A stretch of 64,000 nt of DNA from Lachnospiraceae bacterium C6A11 (GTDB lineage Bacteria; Bacillota; Clostridia; Lachnospirales; Lachnospiraceae). The notes under the pieces are model-generated. The model ran no database searches and was not told the DNA's origin. It saw only the letters and a program-made list of their open reading frames with translations. The stretch is from assembly GCA_000702245.1 (NCBI GenBank), contig JNKY01000015.1:171672-235671 (forward strand), given 5' to 3'. Every line of letters begins with the position of its first letter. Position 1 is the stretch's first letter. A program made the position numbers and the translations under genes. Below are positions 52,767 through 62,371 of this stretch, one piece after another.

Positions 52767-53128
52767 GCGATCACCCTCTTTCTTATATTTAGTCCCGCAA
52801 TTTGTATTAAATACAGCTCCAACACTGTAATTAAATTGCACACTGTAATAATTGTTTACAATTTAATTATACACGAGCGTTTTGTTTTGTCAATATCATT
52901 TTTAAATAAATTGCATACAATTATCGGCAATTAACGTGTTTTCAATGGGCGGATATTGTTTCCGGATCGGCCGATAATATTTTCAAACAACCAGATCAAT
53001 TTCATATAAATTTCATCATTTATTTATGGCAAAATTACCCCTGTCATGATATAATTTTTTCAGACTTGTTTGACGGCATTTATCAAACTGTCGCACACTT
53101 TCATAAATCATAAGCGGAGGGTCTGCCT
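52767..53128. other. Divergent regulatory spacer of the redox operon and amidase gene
   Basis: It contains the reverse promoter and MarR-type operators (52850-52921) and, near 53050, a TATAAT box that could belong to the amidase gene. No gene. Confidence 0.6.
52850..52893 (-). promoter_or_regulatory. Redox operon promoter with OhrR-type operators
   Basis: Reverse strand TTGACA (52893-52888), 16 bases, TATAAT (52871-52866). Just downstream is AATTGTTTACAATT (52850-52863), an inverted repeat around TT. A related ATTGCATACAAT lies upstream at 52910-52921. Confidence 0.75.
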
Positions 53129-53914
53129 ATGAAGTTTAAACTTGCATCTTTACAGATGAACGTCATAACAGACAAGACGAGATGTATAGATTTTCTTGAG
53201 AAAACACTGCAGAAGCCTGAGCTTCGCGGCGTCGATATATTAACTCTTCCGGAAATGTTCTGCTCACCATATCAGACAACGGCATTCCCGGAATACGCCG
53301 AACCGGAAGGCGGAGAGATGTGGCAGCTCATGTCAGGGCTCGCCCAGAAATACCACATATACCTGTCGGCAGGCTCCATGCCTGAGAAGACGCCGAGCGG
53401 CAAGCTGTACAATACAGCCTATGTCTTCAACCGCGAGGGACACCAGATAGCCAAGCACCGCAAGGTCCATCTGTTTGATGTTTCGATAACGGGCGGCCAG
53501 GTATTTAAAGAGTCGGACACACTGACTGCAGGCGATTCGATCACAACCTTTGAGACCGAATTCTGCACCATGGGACTCTGTATCTGCTTCGACATCAGAT
53601 TCCCGGAAATGTTCCAGTCCATGGTCTGGAGAGGCTGTAAGGTGGTGCTTGTGCCTGCATCCTTCAATATGACTACGGGACCTGCCCACTGGGAGCTTCT
53701 CTACCGCGCGAGAGCGGTGGACAATCAGGTCTTCATGATAGGAACGAGTACCGCGAGAGACTACGCGAGCAGCTACATATCCTACGGAAACTCGCTGGTT
53801 GTTGATCCTTGGGGAAGGATCATCGCAAAACAGGACGCAGCCGAGGGCGTGAACGTTGTTACGATCGACACGGACGAGGTCGACCGCATACGCCGCGAGA
53901 TTCCTGTAATGTAG
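53129..53914 (+). CDS. Carbon-nitrogen hydrolase, omega-amidase (Nit2)-like
   Basis: A 261-residue nitrilase-superfamily enzyme. The catalytic triad is visible: Glu in LTLPEMFCSPY, Lys in AKHRKVHLFDV, and Cys in GLCICFDIRFPE. The later HWELLYRARAVDNQVFMIG is typical of the Nit2/omega-amidase branch, which cleaves alpha-ketoglutaramate-type amides. Substrate is inferred from the branch only. Confidence 0.88.
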   Translation: MKFKLASLQMNVITDKTRCIDFLEKTLQKPELRGVDILTLPEMFCSPYQTTAFPEYAEPEGGEMWQLMSGLAQKYHIYLSAGSMPEKTPSGKLYNTAYVFNREGHQIAKHRKVHLFDVSITGGQVFKESDTLTAGDSITTFETEFCTMGLCICFDIRFPEMFQSMVWRGCKVVLVPASFNMTTGPAHWELLYRARAVDNQVFMIGTSTARDYASSYISYGNSLVVDPWGRIIAKQDAAEGVNVVTIDTDEVDRIRREIPVM

Positions 53915-53960
53915 ATTTTTATTTGATATCATATATTTTCGCGAATCATTTCCGACATGG

Positions 53961-54007
53961 TCATGTAATGATATGTATTCACGAGCAGGATATATATCAT
54001 TACATGA
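53961..54007. promoter_or_regulatory. 14-bp inverted repeat before the EF-G paralogue
   Basis: TCATGTAATGATAT (53961-53974) pairs perfectly with 53994-54007 across a 19-base loop. No T-run follows, so it is not a normal terminator; a leader hairpin or an operator is possible. Confidence 0.6.
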
Positions 54008-54061
54008 TCGCGGATGATCGCGGGAATATTTGCATATAAGAAAATACACGGAGGTGGTTAC

Positions 54062-56134
54062 ATGAATGTATTTACTACGGACAAGATCCGTAATGTTGTT
54101 CTGCTGGGACATGGGGGTTCCGGTAAAACATCACTCGCTGAGGCGCTGACTTTCCTTTCAGGAATAACTACCCGTATGGGCAGTGTTGACGCAGGCAATA
54201 CGGTAAGCGATTACGACAAGGAAGAGCAAAAGAGAAAGATCTCCATCAAAACCTCTATCATCCCTATTCAGTGGGAAGGCTACAAGGTAAATATCCTGGA
54301 TACTCCGGGTTATCCTGATTTCGTAGGCGAGGTTGAGGAAGCCGTATCCGTTGCGGACGCTGCGATCATCGTTGTTTCCGGCAAGACCGGCATCGAGGTT
54401 GGTACGAAGCGCGCCTGGGAGCTTTGCGAGAAGAAGAAGCTGCCTAGAATGATATTTGTTACAAATATGGACGACGACAAAGCAAGCTTCAGAGAGATCG
54501 TTCAGGGTCTTCAGGAGATGTACGGAAAGCACATCGCACCTTTCCATCTTCCTATCCGCGAGAACGAGCAGTTCGTCGGCTACGTAAATGTCATCCAGCA
54601 GAAGGCCAAGAGATGGAACGACAAGGGTACCGTTGACAAGTTCGACGTTCCTGATTATTCACAGGAAAACCTGGCTATCTGCCGTGAAGCTCTTCTCGAA
54701 GCAGTTGCAGAGACCAGTGAGGAGTTTATGGAACGCTACTTCGGCGGCGACGAGTTCTCTGAGGATGAGATCAGATCTGCGCTCCGCGTAGGTGTATCCG
54801 ATGGTTCCGTTGTCCCAGTCCTTATGGGATCAAATACGCTTGCCCGTGGTATGTATACACTGATGGCAGACATCATCAAATACCTTCCAAGCCCGGATAA
54901 GTGCAAGCTTGCAGGTATCAATACAACCAATAATGAAGTATTTGAGGCAGACTACGACTTCTCTAAGGCAAAGTCAGCTTACATCTTCAAGACCATAGCC
55001 GATCCTTATATCGGTAAGTATTCACTCATCAAGGTCAATTCCGGAGTTCTGAAGCCGGACGATACACTCTTCAATTACCACCGTGACGTGGATGAGAGAC
55101 TCGGCAAGCTTTACACGATCTGCGGAAATAAGGTCGAAGAGGTTAAGGAGCTTCACGCAGGCGACATCGGCGCTCTTGCAAAGCTCGGCGACAGCCAGAC
55201 AACGGATACTCTTTCTACAAGAAAGAACCCTATCACATATATCCGTGCCGGCATCTCTAAGCCTTATGTATTTAGAAGGTACAAGGCCGTAAATAAGGGC
55301 GATGAGGACAAGATTTCTCAAGCACTTTCTAAGATGATGATGGAAGACCTGACGATCAAGGTTGTAAATGATGGTGAGAACGGCCAGACACTCCTTTATG
55401 GTATAAGTGGAACCCATCTGGAGGTTATCCAGAACACACTCCGTGAAAAATATAAGGTTGAGATCGAGCTTATGAGGCCTAGGACAAGCTTCAAGGAGAC
55501 GATCACCAAGAAGGTTGATACAGAGTACAAATACAAGAAGCAGTCCGGCGGACATGGACAGTATGGTCACGTTAAGATCATCCTTGAACCATCCGGCGAG
55601 CCTGATACACCTTATGTATTTGAGCAGACAGTTGTCGGCGGTGCAGTTCCTAAGAATTACTTCCCGGCAGTTGAGAAGGGTATCGCAGAGTCGGTTAAGG
55701 CAGGGCCTCTTGCCAAATACCCTGTTGTCGGCGTGAAGGTAACTCTCTACGATGGTAGTTATCACACTGTTGACTCTTCCGAGCTTGCATTCAAGGTTGC
55801 GACCGAGCAGGCCTTCAAGCAGGGCTTCATGGACGCAAGGCCTATACTTCTCGAGCCTATCGCAAGTATCCGCGTAGTTGCTCCTGATCAGTATACAGGC
55901 GATATCATGGGCGACCTCAACAAGCGTCGCGCAAGGGTTCTCGGCATGAATCCTATCGGTGACGGCTACCACGAGGTACTCGCTGATATTCCTTACCTTG
56001 AGCTCTTCGAGTACGATACAAAGCTTTACTCTATGACCAGAGGAAGCGGCCTCTTCTCTTATGAGTTTGCAAGATACGAGCAGGCTCCTGAGGAGATCGC
56101 AAAGAAGGAGATCGAGGAAGCAGCTAAGGCTTAG
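54062..56134 (+). CDS. Elongation factor G paralogue (EF-G2 type)
   Basis: A 690-residue translational GTPase. The P-loop reads LLGHGGSGKTSLAEAL rather than the AHIDAGKTT of canonical EF-G, as in the EF-G2 subfamily. DTPGYPDFVGEVEEAV and TNMDDDKASF give G3 and G4. Domains II to V follow, including KKQSGGHGQYGHVKIILEP and the C-terminal MTRGSGLFSYEFARYEQAP. ATG 54062 has GGAGGTGG upstream, so the upstream 16 codons are not used. It is probably a specialised factor, not the main translocase. Confidence 0.92.
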   Translation: MNVFTTDKIRNVVLLGHGGSGKTSLAEALTFLSGITTRMGSVDAGNTVSDYDKEEQKRKISIKTSIIPIQWEGYKVNILDTPGYPDFVGEVEEAVSVADAAIIVVSGKTGIEVGTKRAWELCEKKKLPRMIFVTNMDDDKASFREIVQGLQEMYGKHIAPFHLPIRENEQFVGYVNVIQQKAKRWNDKGTVDKFDVPDYSQENLAICREALLEAVAETSEEFMERYFGGDEFSEDEIRSALRVGVSDGSVVPVLMGSNTLARGMYTLMADIIKYLPSPDKCKLAGINTTNNEVFEADYDFSKAKSAYIFKTIADPYIGKYSLIKVNSGVLKPDDTLFNYHRDVDERLGKLYTICGNKVEEVKELHAGDIGALAKLGDSQTTDTLSTRKNPITYIRAGISKPYVFRRYKAVNKGDEDKISQALSKMMMEDLTIKVVNDGENGQTLLYGISGTHLEVIQNTLREKYKVEIELMRPRTSFKETITKKVDTEYKYKKQSGGHGQYGHVKIILEPSGEPDTPYVFEQTVVGGAVPKNYFPAVEKGIAESVKAGPLAKYPVVGVKVTLYDGSYHTVDSSELAFKVATEQAFKQGFMDARPILLEPIASIRVVAPDQYTGDIMGDLNKRRARVLGMNPIGDGYHEVLADIPYLELFEYDTKLYSMTRGSGLFSYEFARYEQAPEEIAKKEIEEAAKA

Positions 56135-56172
56135 TGTTTTGGAGTTTTATAAATAATGATCGAAAAGTCAAG

Positions 56173-56189
56173 GCCGGTCGCTGACCGGC
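56173..56189 (+). terminator. Intrinsic terminator
   Basis: GCCGGTC (56173-56179) pairs with GACCGGC (56183-56189), followed by TTTGATTTTC. Confidence 0.75.
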
Positions 56190-56318
56190 TTTGATTTTCA
56201 TATCCTGGCACACCTTAGATTGAAAAAGTAAGGTGCAGAATCTCTTAAAATTAAAATAGATATTTACTAAATAATGAGTTAAAATACAGTCAGAGATAAT
56301 TATTATAAGGAGACAGAT

Positions 56319-57428
56319 ATGGGAAAACCGTTAAAAGAAGTATATAATGAACAAACTGACCTGAGAGATAAAATGTTTATATTTTCACTGTTCGGGAGCA
56401 TCGCCATGGTGCTTATCTGCGCGGTGAACATGATCATTTCGGGTAATAGTCTCTGGACTGTAATATTTAATGTAGCGTCGGCGCTGCTTCTTCTGATGCT
56501 GTTCAAGCTTGCATTTGCCAAGGGGAAGAAGGGCTTTGCCCGCACATTCTTTATTTATTTTATTAATCTGGCTGTCATGACTTATCTGTTTTATATCAAT
56601 GGCGGCGTCAATTCGGGCATGTCCATATATCTGGTGGCAGGCCTTCTGATCATCGTGCTGTCAGAGTACGGTGTTAAGCGCTATGTTGCGCTTATCATAT
56701 GCAGTATATTTGATGTTGTATCGATCATAATTTCTTATAATTATATGGGCGACCAGGCGAAGGAAAATGATCGTCCGGTGCTTGTGCCTGACATGGACAG
56801 CTTCAGTGAAGTGCTCGACACAGCGGTTTCTCTTATAATAGTAGGTCTGTGCATGGGCAGTATCCTCATACTTCTCTTCAATGCGTACGACAAAGAGAAG
56901 AAATACAACGAGGAGCTTATGAATACGCTGGCTGATATGGCGATAACTGACGAGCTTACAGGTGTCAGCAACAGAAGAAATATGTTCAACATTCTCGAAA
57001 GGTACGATGGACTTTTCGATTCGGATAACAGATTCATCGCAATGGTCGATATTGATGATTTTAAGAAGATAAATGATGACTACGGTCATCTCCTGGGCGA
57101 TGAGGTTTTACGCAGATTCGGTAAGGTGCTGAAGGCCCAGAGTGAAGATTCGGAGGTTGAACTTGTTGCAAGATACGGTGGCCAGGAATTCGTGCTCCTG
57201 TTTGATGCGGACAGCAGGGAACAGGCAGTTGCTCGTATAGAAAATATAAGACAGCAGCTGAAGGGAATCAGGATCGAGAAATATCCTAACCTCAATCTGA
57301 CAGCAAGCGCCGGCCTTGTACTGTGCAAAAAGCACACCAACCTGACCATGCTCCTCAAGAATGCCGACGACTGCCTCTACGAAGCAAAGAAGATGGGAAA
57401 AGACAGGATAATGTCGTCGTTCCAGTAG
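56319..57428 (+). CDS. Membrane diguanylate cyclase-like protein (GGQEF)
   Basis: A 369-residue protein with about six membrane segments in residues 20-195, then a GGDEF domain: MAITDELTGVSNRRNMF, FIAMVDIDDFKKINDDYGHLLGD and ARYGGQEFVLLF. The signature third residue is Gln instead of Asp or Glu (GGQEF, about residue 286), which may lower or abolish activity. No inhibitory RxxD is clear. AAGGAG precedes the ATG. Confidence 0.88.
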   Translation: MGKPLKEVYNEQTDLRDKMFIFSLFGSIAMVLICAVNMIISGNSLWTVIFNVASALLLLMLFKLAFAKGKKGFARTFFIYFINLAVMTYLFYINGGVNSGMSIYLVAGLLIIVLSEYGVKRYVALIICSIFDVVSIIISYNYMGDQAKENDRPVLVPDMDSFSEVLDTAVSLIIVGLCMGSILILLFNAYDKEKKYNEELMNTLADMAITDELTGVSNRRNMFNILERYDGLFDSDNRFIAMVDIDDFKKINDDYGHLLGDEVLRRFGKVLKAQSEDSEVELVARYGGQEFVLLFDADSREQAVARIENIRQQLKGIRIEKYPNLNLTASAGLVLCKKHTNLTMLLKNADDCLYEAKKMGKDRIMSSFQ

Positions 57429-57482
57429 GTGAAGCGTTTCGTAAGGAATAAAGTGGAACATATCATTAGGAATTAATGTGTA

Positions 57483-57516
57483 AAACAGCTCACAGGTGAA
57501 AGCCTGTGAGCTGTTT
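57483..57516. terminator. Convergent intrinsic terminator
   Basis: A 14-bp perfect stem (57483-57496 with 57503-57516) followed by GTTTTTTTG. It separates the GGQEF gene from the reverse HTH gene. Confidence 0.9.
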
Positions 57517-57535
57517 GTTTTTTTGTAATAGATTA

Positions 57536-57973
57536 CTATCCAAGTGGCTCCTCTTTGTATTTATCAAGGAGAAGATTGATATCATCAACAGAGGCGTGCT
57601 GATTGATTCCAACTGTGATTATGATATCTCGGCGATTCTTAGGATAAAGAGGAGCGTTGCCGCTAAGCTCAAGGGTTCTTGTGGTTTCACGATTAGTAAG
57701 ACCAGCGGCGATACAGAGGCGAATAACTTTGTCTCGGCCGGGATTTCGAGAGCCTTTCATGATCTGATAATAATAAGACTTCTCTATTCCGCTTTTAGTA
57801 ATCAGCTCACTGTCAGTGATCTTCTTTGCTTCAATGATTGAGCGAAGATAGTCTATAAAGCTGCTGAAGCTGTCGGTGATCTTTGGGTTGTCGAAGTATT
57901 TCTCCATTTCAGCTGTATTATCTATTTTTGAAAGGATATCTCCGAGATTTCTGGTGGTTGAATCGTCTGCCAT
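57536..57973 (-). CDS. XRE-like HTH protein
   Basis: A 145-residue protein with a central HTH (ELITKSGIEKSYYYQIMKGSRNPGRDKVIRLCIAAGL, about 52-90). The C-terminus TLELSGNAPLYPKNRRDIIITVGINQ follows a typical XRE architecture. AGGAGG lies upstream of the ATG. It is divergent from the Ser/Thr kinase gene with only 76 bases between, so they may regulate one another or act as a pair. Confidence 0.8.
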   Translation of the reverse strand: MADDSTTRNLGDILSKIDNTAEMEKYFDNPKITDSFSSFIDYLRSIIEAKKITDSELITKSGIEKSYYYQIMKGSRNPGRDKVIRLCIAAGLTNRETTRTLELSGNAPLYPKNRRDIIITVGINQHASVDDINLLLDKYKEEPLG

Positions 57974-58049
57974 TGTATTTCCTCCTTATACTGATATAAT
58001 AGATTATAACAAAGACCGGTTTAAAAATCGATAAAAAAGAGGACTTATT

Positions 58050-60059
58050 ATGCTTGATGATATCGTTGAAAGTGCTCTTTACACAGAGGTCAAGGAGCTG
58101 AAGGACGGCAAGAAGATAGTGATGGATCCTGAGACAGAGAAGCTTTATTACAGAAAGACTCTGTCTGTTTTCAGTGTGCCGGTTTACAGATATATCATGA
58201 AGAATGATCACCCTGCCATACCTAGGATCAAGACCTTCTGGCAGGAGGAGGGAAATCTGATCGTTATCGAGGATCTGATCCAGGGCCGTACTCTGGAAGA
58301 GCTTCTTGATGAAGGGAAACTCACCTTTGAGGAGAAGAAAAGAATACTTCTTGAAATATGCGATGGACTTATATTTCTACACGAAGCAGAGCCTCCTATC
58401 ATTCACAGGGATATAAAAGCTTCAAATATCATGGTCACCGACGAGGGACGCGTTATGATAATCGATTATGACGCCGCGAAGCAGTATATTCCCGGAAATG
58501 AGAAGGATACAGTACTTATCGGTACACAGGGGATAGCAGCGCCGGAGCAGTATGGCTTTGCCCAGTCCGATCAGAGGACAGATATATATGCATTTGGAAA
58601 GCTGGTTGAGAGGGTGCTTCCGGAGTCGCAGCAGGCTATGCATATTGCCGGGAAGGCTACAAGGTTCAGCCCTTCTGCCAGATATAAAACAGTCCGTGAA
58701 ATGAAGGCAGACTTAAGCCGTATGTGGGATCCGAAGATCAGCCGTGCGGAGCATAATAAGACTATCATTAAGGGCGTTGTAAGGAGAAGATCCTTTAAGC
58801 TTGCCGTTGCGGCAGTGATACTTGTCATACTGGGTCTGATCGGGAAAAATATTTATGATAAGAAGATCTATCCGGAGTATTTTGTGAGGCGTCCTGCATA
58901 CGAAAAGGCTGAAAAGGCAATGAGCGAGGGGGATTTTGAAAAGGCCAAGGAGCAGCTGAAAAAGTGTGGGCTGGATTACAGAGACAGTCGGAAGCTCTAC
59001 GAGGAATGTGAGGAGAAGCTTTATGAGATAAGGCAGCAGGAGCTTCGCGAGCAATATCAGGATGACTATGAAGCAGCAAAGAAGAATTATCAGGAAAATG
59101 GAACAAGCAATGATCTGTCAATTCTGCTCCAGAAAGCAGAATTACTGACGGATGCAGGCCTTCAGGGGGATTATTTTAAAGAGATTGAGGAGGCTGCGCT
59201 TGAAAAGCTGGATGAAGTTATTGAAAATGAAGGGGTCGAAAGAGCCCGTTATCATCTGAATATCATAGATGGACAGTTTAAAAGGCACAGCCGCATCACG
59301 ATGAAGGGCAGGGCGCTGGATTATGCGTATGTCGATCTGCTTGAAAAACACGGCTACAGGCGGGAGGCCTGCCGCGTACTACTGGAAAATGGTAAATACA
59401 CGGATGTATCATCCAGGATAGAAAAGATGCTGGATGATGAGATAGCGGCATGTGAGGCTTCCGGCAATATGAAGAATGCTGTTTTACTTATTGATGAGCT
59501 TAGCACAAGTATAACAAACTGGGATGAAAAAAAGGTATTTTACGATGACTATAGGGATCCGGTGTATTACCGCTATGCCGAACAGCTGATGGCATCTGAG
59601 AATTACAAGTCTGCAGTTGAATATTATACCAAGATCTACAGCTATAAGGATTCAAGCGACAGAGCAAATGATGCCAGGTACCAGTATTGTCTGCAGCATT
59701 ATGATAAGCCGGATAGCGATTTCAAGAGTTATCTGAAGCTTCTTGTGAGTAATGGTTATCCGGGAGCCGCCGAGCTTCAGGAGGAGATGGAAAGCTTAAC
59801 GGTTAAGATTACCGTCGAATACAGAGGCACTTATATGGTTAATATTGATTATCAAGTTACAAACGGTTACGGGACCGGAGCATCTGAATATACCGCATAT
59901 ATCTATTTTGATGATGGAACTAATGTCATCGATAAGCTTCGCGGCAGTCAGTCAAGGCAGCTCACAAGTACCGCTCACGCCGAGCTTTATTACCATATAG
60001 ATCGGATCGAGGTTTATGATACAAACACAGGAAAACTCCTAACAACATGGAGAAGGTAG
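58050..60059 (+). CDS. Membrane Ser/Thr protein kinase with helical repeat outer domain
   Basis: A 669-residue protein. Residues 1-235 are a Hanks-type kinase: Lys in YYRKTL, EDLIQGRTLEELL, catalytic loop IHRDIKASNIMV (about 115-126), DYD in place of DFG, and GTQGIAAPEQYG. A Gly-rich loop is not evident. One membrane segment follows (LAVAAVILVILGLIGKNIY, about 252). The outer 400 residues are Lys/Glu-rich helical repeats of TPR type, ending in a beta-rich domain with IYFDDGTNVIDKL. GAGGAC precedes the ATG. Ligand unknown. Confidence 0.85.
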   Translation: MLDDIVESALYTEVKELKDGKKIVMDPETEKLYYRKTLSVFSVPVYRYIMKNDHPAIPRIKTFWQEEGNLIVIEDLIQGRTLEELLDEGKLTFEEKKRILLEICDGLIFLHEAEPPIIHRDIKASNIMVTDEGRVMIIDYDAAKQYIPGNEKDTVLIGTQGIAAPEQYGFAQSDQRTDIYAFGKLVERVLPESQQAMHIAGKATRFSPSARYKTVREMKADLSRMWDPKISRAEHNKTIIKGVVRRRSFKLAVAAVILVILGLIGKNIYDKKIYPEYFVRRPAYEKAEKAMSEGDFEKAKEQLKKCGLDYRDSRKLYEECEEKLYEIRQQELREQYQDDYEAAKKNYQENGTSNDLSILLQKAELLTDAGLQGDYFKEIEEAALEKLDEVIENEGVERARYHLNIIDGQFKRHSRITMKGRALDYAYVDLLEKHGYRREACRVLLENGKYTDVSSRIEKMLDDEIAACEASGNMKNAVLLIDELSTSITNWDEKKVFYDDYRDPVYYRYAEQLMASENYKSAVEYYTKIYSYKDSSDRANDARYQYCLQHYDKPDSDFKSYLKLLVSNGYPGAAELQEEMESLTVKITVEYRGTYMVNIDYQVTNGYGTGASEYTAYIYFDDGTNVIDKLRGSQSRQLTSTAHAELYYHIDRIEVYDTNTGKLLTTWRR

Positions 60060-60114
60060 TGGTTATTTATTGAAAGTGGGCTGGCAGCCCACCAAATAGA
60101 GATTTATATATTAT

Positions 60115-60148
60115 AAAATGCTCATAGGCAGAGGTCTATGAGCATTTT
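60115..60148 (+). terminator. Intrinsic terminator
   Basis: A 13-bp stem (60115-60127 with 60136-60148) with six T at the end. A smaller hairpin, GTGGGCT-GGC-AGCCCAC, lies at 60076-60092. Confidence 0.88.
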
Positions 60149-60227
60149 TTGTGCTGTGGTAATAAGGAAATGTGTGAAGATTTCAGGCTGAGTTTATCTG
60201 AAAAGAAATGAAGCTTTCAGGATAGGT

Positions 60228-60452
60228 TTATCTAAAAAGAAAAAGCTCACTGGGCGTGATATCAAGGGTTTCGCAGATTCTGAAAATCACATCCAGGGAG
60301 ACACCTATCTTTCCGAGTTCAATCGCACTCATATGACTTCTGTCTATATCAATAAGCTCTGCCAGTTGTAGCTGGGTCAAATTCTTTTTCCGTCGGTAAA
60401 AAGCTATGTTGAGACCAAGGCTTTTATAGGCTTCGATGTAGGTTTTGTCCAT
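60228..60452 (-). CDS. Small XRE-family regulator
   Basis: A 74-residue single-domain HTH protein: LGLNIAFYRRKKNLTQLQLAELIDIDRSHMSAIELGKIGVSLDVIFRICETLDITPSELF. ATG 60452 has GGGAGG about 11 bases upstream; a GTG at 60464 abuts the same site and is less likely. Divergent from the zinc-ribbon cluster, with an inverted repeat between them. Confidence 0.85.
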   Translation of the reverse strand: MDKTYIEAYKSLGLNIAFYRRKKNLTQLQLAELIDIDRSHMSAIELGKIGVSLDVIFRICETLDITPSELFLFR

Positions 60453-60518
60453 ATAGCATGACACCTCCCATATTGAATTGTAATTAGTATTTTAAGCTCA
60501 TTTCAAGACGTCATAAAC

Positions 60519-60572
60519 CTTGTGTCAGACGGCATATGACGTTTGACACAAGTCATACAAAAAGAGTATAAT
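60519..60572 (+). promoter_or_regulatory. Zinc-ribbon cluster promoter with inverted-repeat operator
   Basis: TTGACA (60543-60548), 18 bases, TATAAT (60567-60572). CTTGTGTCA (60519-60527) and TGACACAAG (60544-60552) form a 9-bp inverted repeat whose right arm covers the -35 box. A further ACGTCAT/ATGACGT pair nests with it. The XRE protein next door is the natural candidate to bind. Confidence 0.75.
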
Positions 60573-60644
60573 TAGAGTGTATTATCGAGGGGTGAATAAG
60601 AAAAAGTTTGACAATTTAATAGGGGCAAAAAAGGAGGGGTTTTT

Positions 60645-62369
60645 GTGAACAGAGAGACTAGTTTTCAAAAAAATGTCAAGTATGTCATCTACATGACAGC
60701 CGTGGTTTGTGCTGTCTGTCAGTTTATTCTTTTGATATCGGAGATGAACTATTTACCGGGTATCGGTATGTTATTAAATCTCCTGTATCATCTAGCCGGA
60801 ATGGCATGTCCGGCATTCATTCTTTACCTGTTTTACAGTGAGAATAAAGATAAAGAAATATATGGCAGCTATGCTATAGGCGGTGAATTGCTTCTTGGAG
60901 CATTGGTAAGTATAGCTATCCTTATTAAGTATATCAGTAAGACTAAGGGTGGAATTGCATTTTCAACAGGAATAGTTGTCTTTTTGAGTATATCGATTGT
61001 AATCGAACTGCTTGTTGGATTTCTATTCTTCCGATACGGAATGGACAGAGTCACATGTGTTTTACCAATTATATTATTATTTATATCTTTGATACTTAGG
61101 GATGCAGTTCTTGGTCGTGTTGATTCAAAATTACACATAAAAGTTAATATAGGGGTTGACGATCTAGGAAATATAGTAGGAAAGGGATTCAAAGGATCGT
61201 TTGCTTCTGGATGGACGTTTTTACATGCATTCTTTTTCTTTGTTTTTGTTGTATGTTTGATTCTTTATGTTGACACAAGATTTTTGGAGGATCTGAAGGA
61301 TAATCCGAAGACGCTTTTTACAAAGGAAACACTGTTTGGAACCTATACAAATAGTATTATCAAGGAGGAAAAGAAACAACAGGCAAATATAGTTGCTGAG
61401 CAGAAGGCTAAAGCTGATTCACAAGATGCAACTACATCAGTAGCACAATCCGTGCAGAATACAGCTGTAAATACGGAGAGTGTACAAACGGTAGGAGATG
61501 ATAGCCCTGTTGCTAGCGTGCCGTCTGAAAGAACTGAGGGTGTAGCTAAAGAGAATTTTACTGACAGTAATAGCAATACAAAAATAGATGCTCTTTCGAG
61601 AAAATGCCCAGACTGCGGAAGTGTGATTCCGAATGGTGCAAATATGTGTATGACTTGCGGCTGTCCGATGGAGGAGGTTGCTGAACCTGCACCTGTCGTA
61701 AGGAAGGTAGTATATCCGACAGGTAATACAGCAACGCTGAGGAACAGGAAGTGTCCGGATTGTGGAAGTTTGGTTCCGGAAGGTGATAATATCTGTAAAA
61801 ATTGTGGTAGCCCAATTAGAGAAGCTGTACAGGATGCGTTAGTTCCAAACCAGAAAACGGTGGCATATAAAATCAGAGATCGAAGGGTTATAGAGAAAGA
61901 AAAGAAAAATAAGACTATTGCAATGGTGATCTGTTTGTTGGTTATGATAGTGGCACTTATTGTTACTTTTAAAATGAATAACGCAGCGGAAAAAGGCGAA
62001 AGTGAAAGAAAAGAATGTGTTAATAAATCTTATGAATATGGAGACAAAATAACTGAATACAAGAAGCTGTCTGAGGAGTCTTATGACTATGCAGTCGTTG
62101 CTTTGTATGCAGGATTATATAGCGATTACAATACCTGTTATGACAATTATGAACGGTATAGAGATCAGGCTAAATACTATGAAAGTCTCAAGAAAGAATA
62201 TGATTATGACATTATTCCAGGCTGGGATAAGACATTAAAAGAAATAAATATATATTTTTGGATAAGCTTAATAATATCTGCTGTTATGTTTGTAACAATT
62301 GTAACTCTTGGTGCATTTGTTGTGGCGCTTAGAAAAGAATTAAGAAGTCTTTATGACGAAAGGAGTTAA
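60645..62369 (+). CDS. Multi-span membrane protein with two zinc ribbons
   Basis: A 574-residue protein of unknown function. Six or so membrane segments occupy residues 10-215. Two zinc ribbons follow: CPDCGSVIPNGANMCMTCGCP (about 322-342) and CPDCGSLVPEGDNICKNCGSP (about 372-392). A further membrane segment (IAMVICLLVMIVALIVTF), a Tyr-rich helical loop and a last membrane segment end the protein. GTG start with GGAGGGG upstream. The next two genes also start with zinc ribbons. Confidence 0.8.
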   Translation: MNRETSFQKNVKYVIYMTAVVCAVCQFILLISEMNYLPGIGMLLNLLYHLAGMACPAFILYLFYSENKDKEIYGSYAIGGELLLGALVSIAILIKYISKTKGGIAFSTGIVVFLSISIVIELLVGFLFFRYGMDRVTCVLPIILLFISLILRDAVLGRVDSKLHIKVNIGVDDLGNIVGKGFKGSFASGWTFLHAFFFFVFVVCLILYVDTRFLEDLKDNPKTLFTKETLFGTYTNSIIKEEKKQQANIVAEQKAKADSQDATTSVAQSVQNTAVNTESVQTVGDDSPVASVPSERTEGVAKENFTDSNSNTKIDALSRKCPDCGSVIPNGANMCMTCGCPMEEVAEPAPVVRKVVYPTGNTATLRNRKCPDCGSLVPEGDNICKNCGSPIREAVQDALVPNQKTVAYKIRDRRVIEKEKKNKTIAMVICLLVMIVALIVTFKMNNAAEKGESERKECVNKSYEYGDKITEYKKLSEESYDYAVVALYAGLYSDYNTCYDNYERYRDQAKYYESLKKEYDYDIIPGWDKTLKEINIYFWISLIISAVMFVTIVTLGAFVVALRKELRSLYDERS

Positions 62370-62371
62370 CT

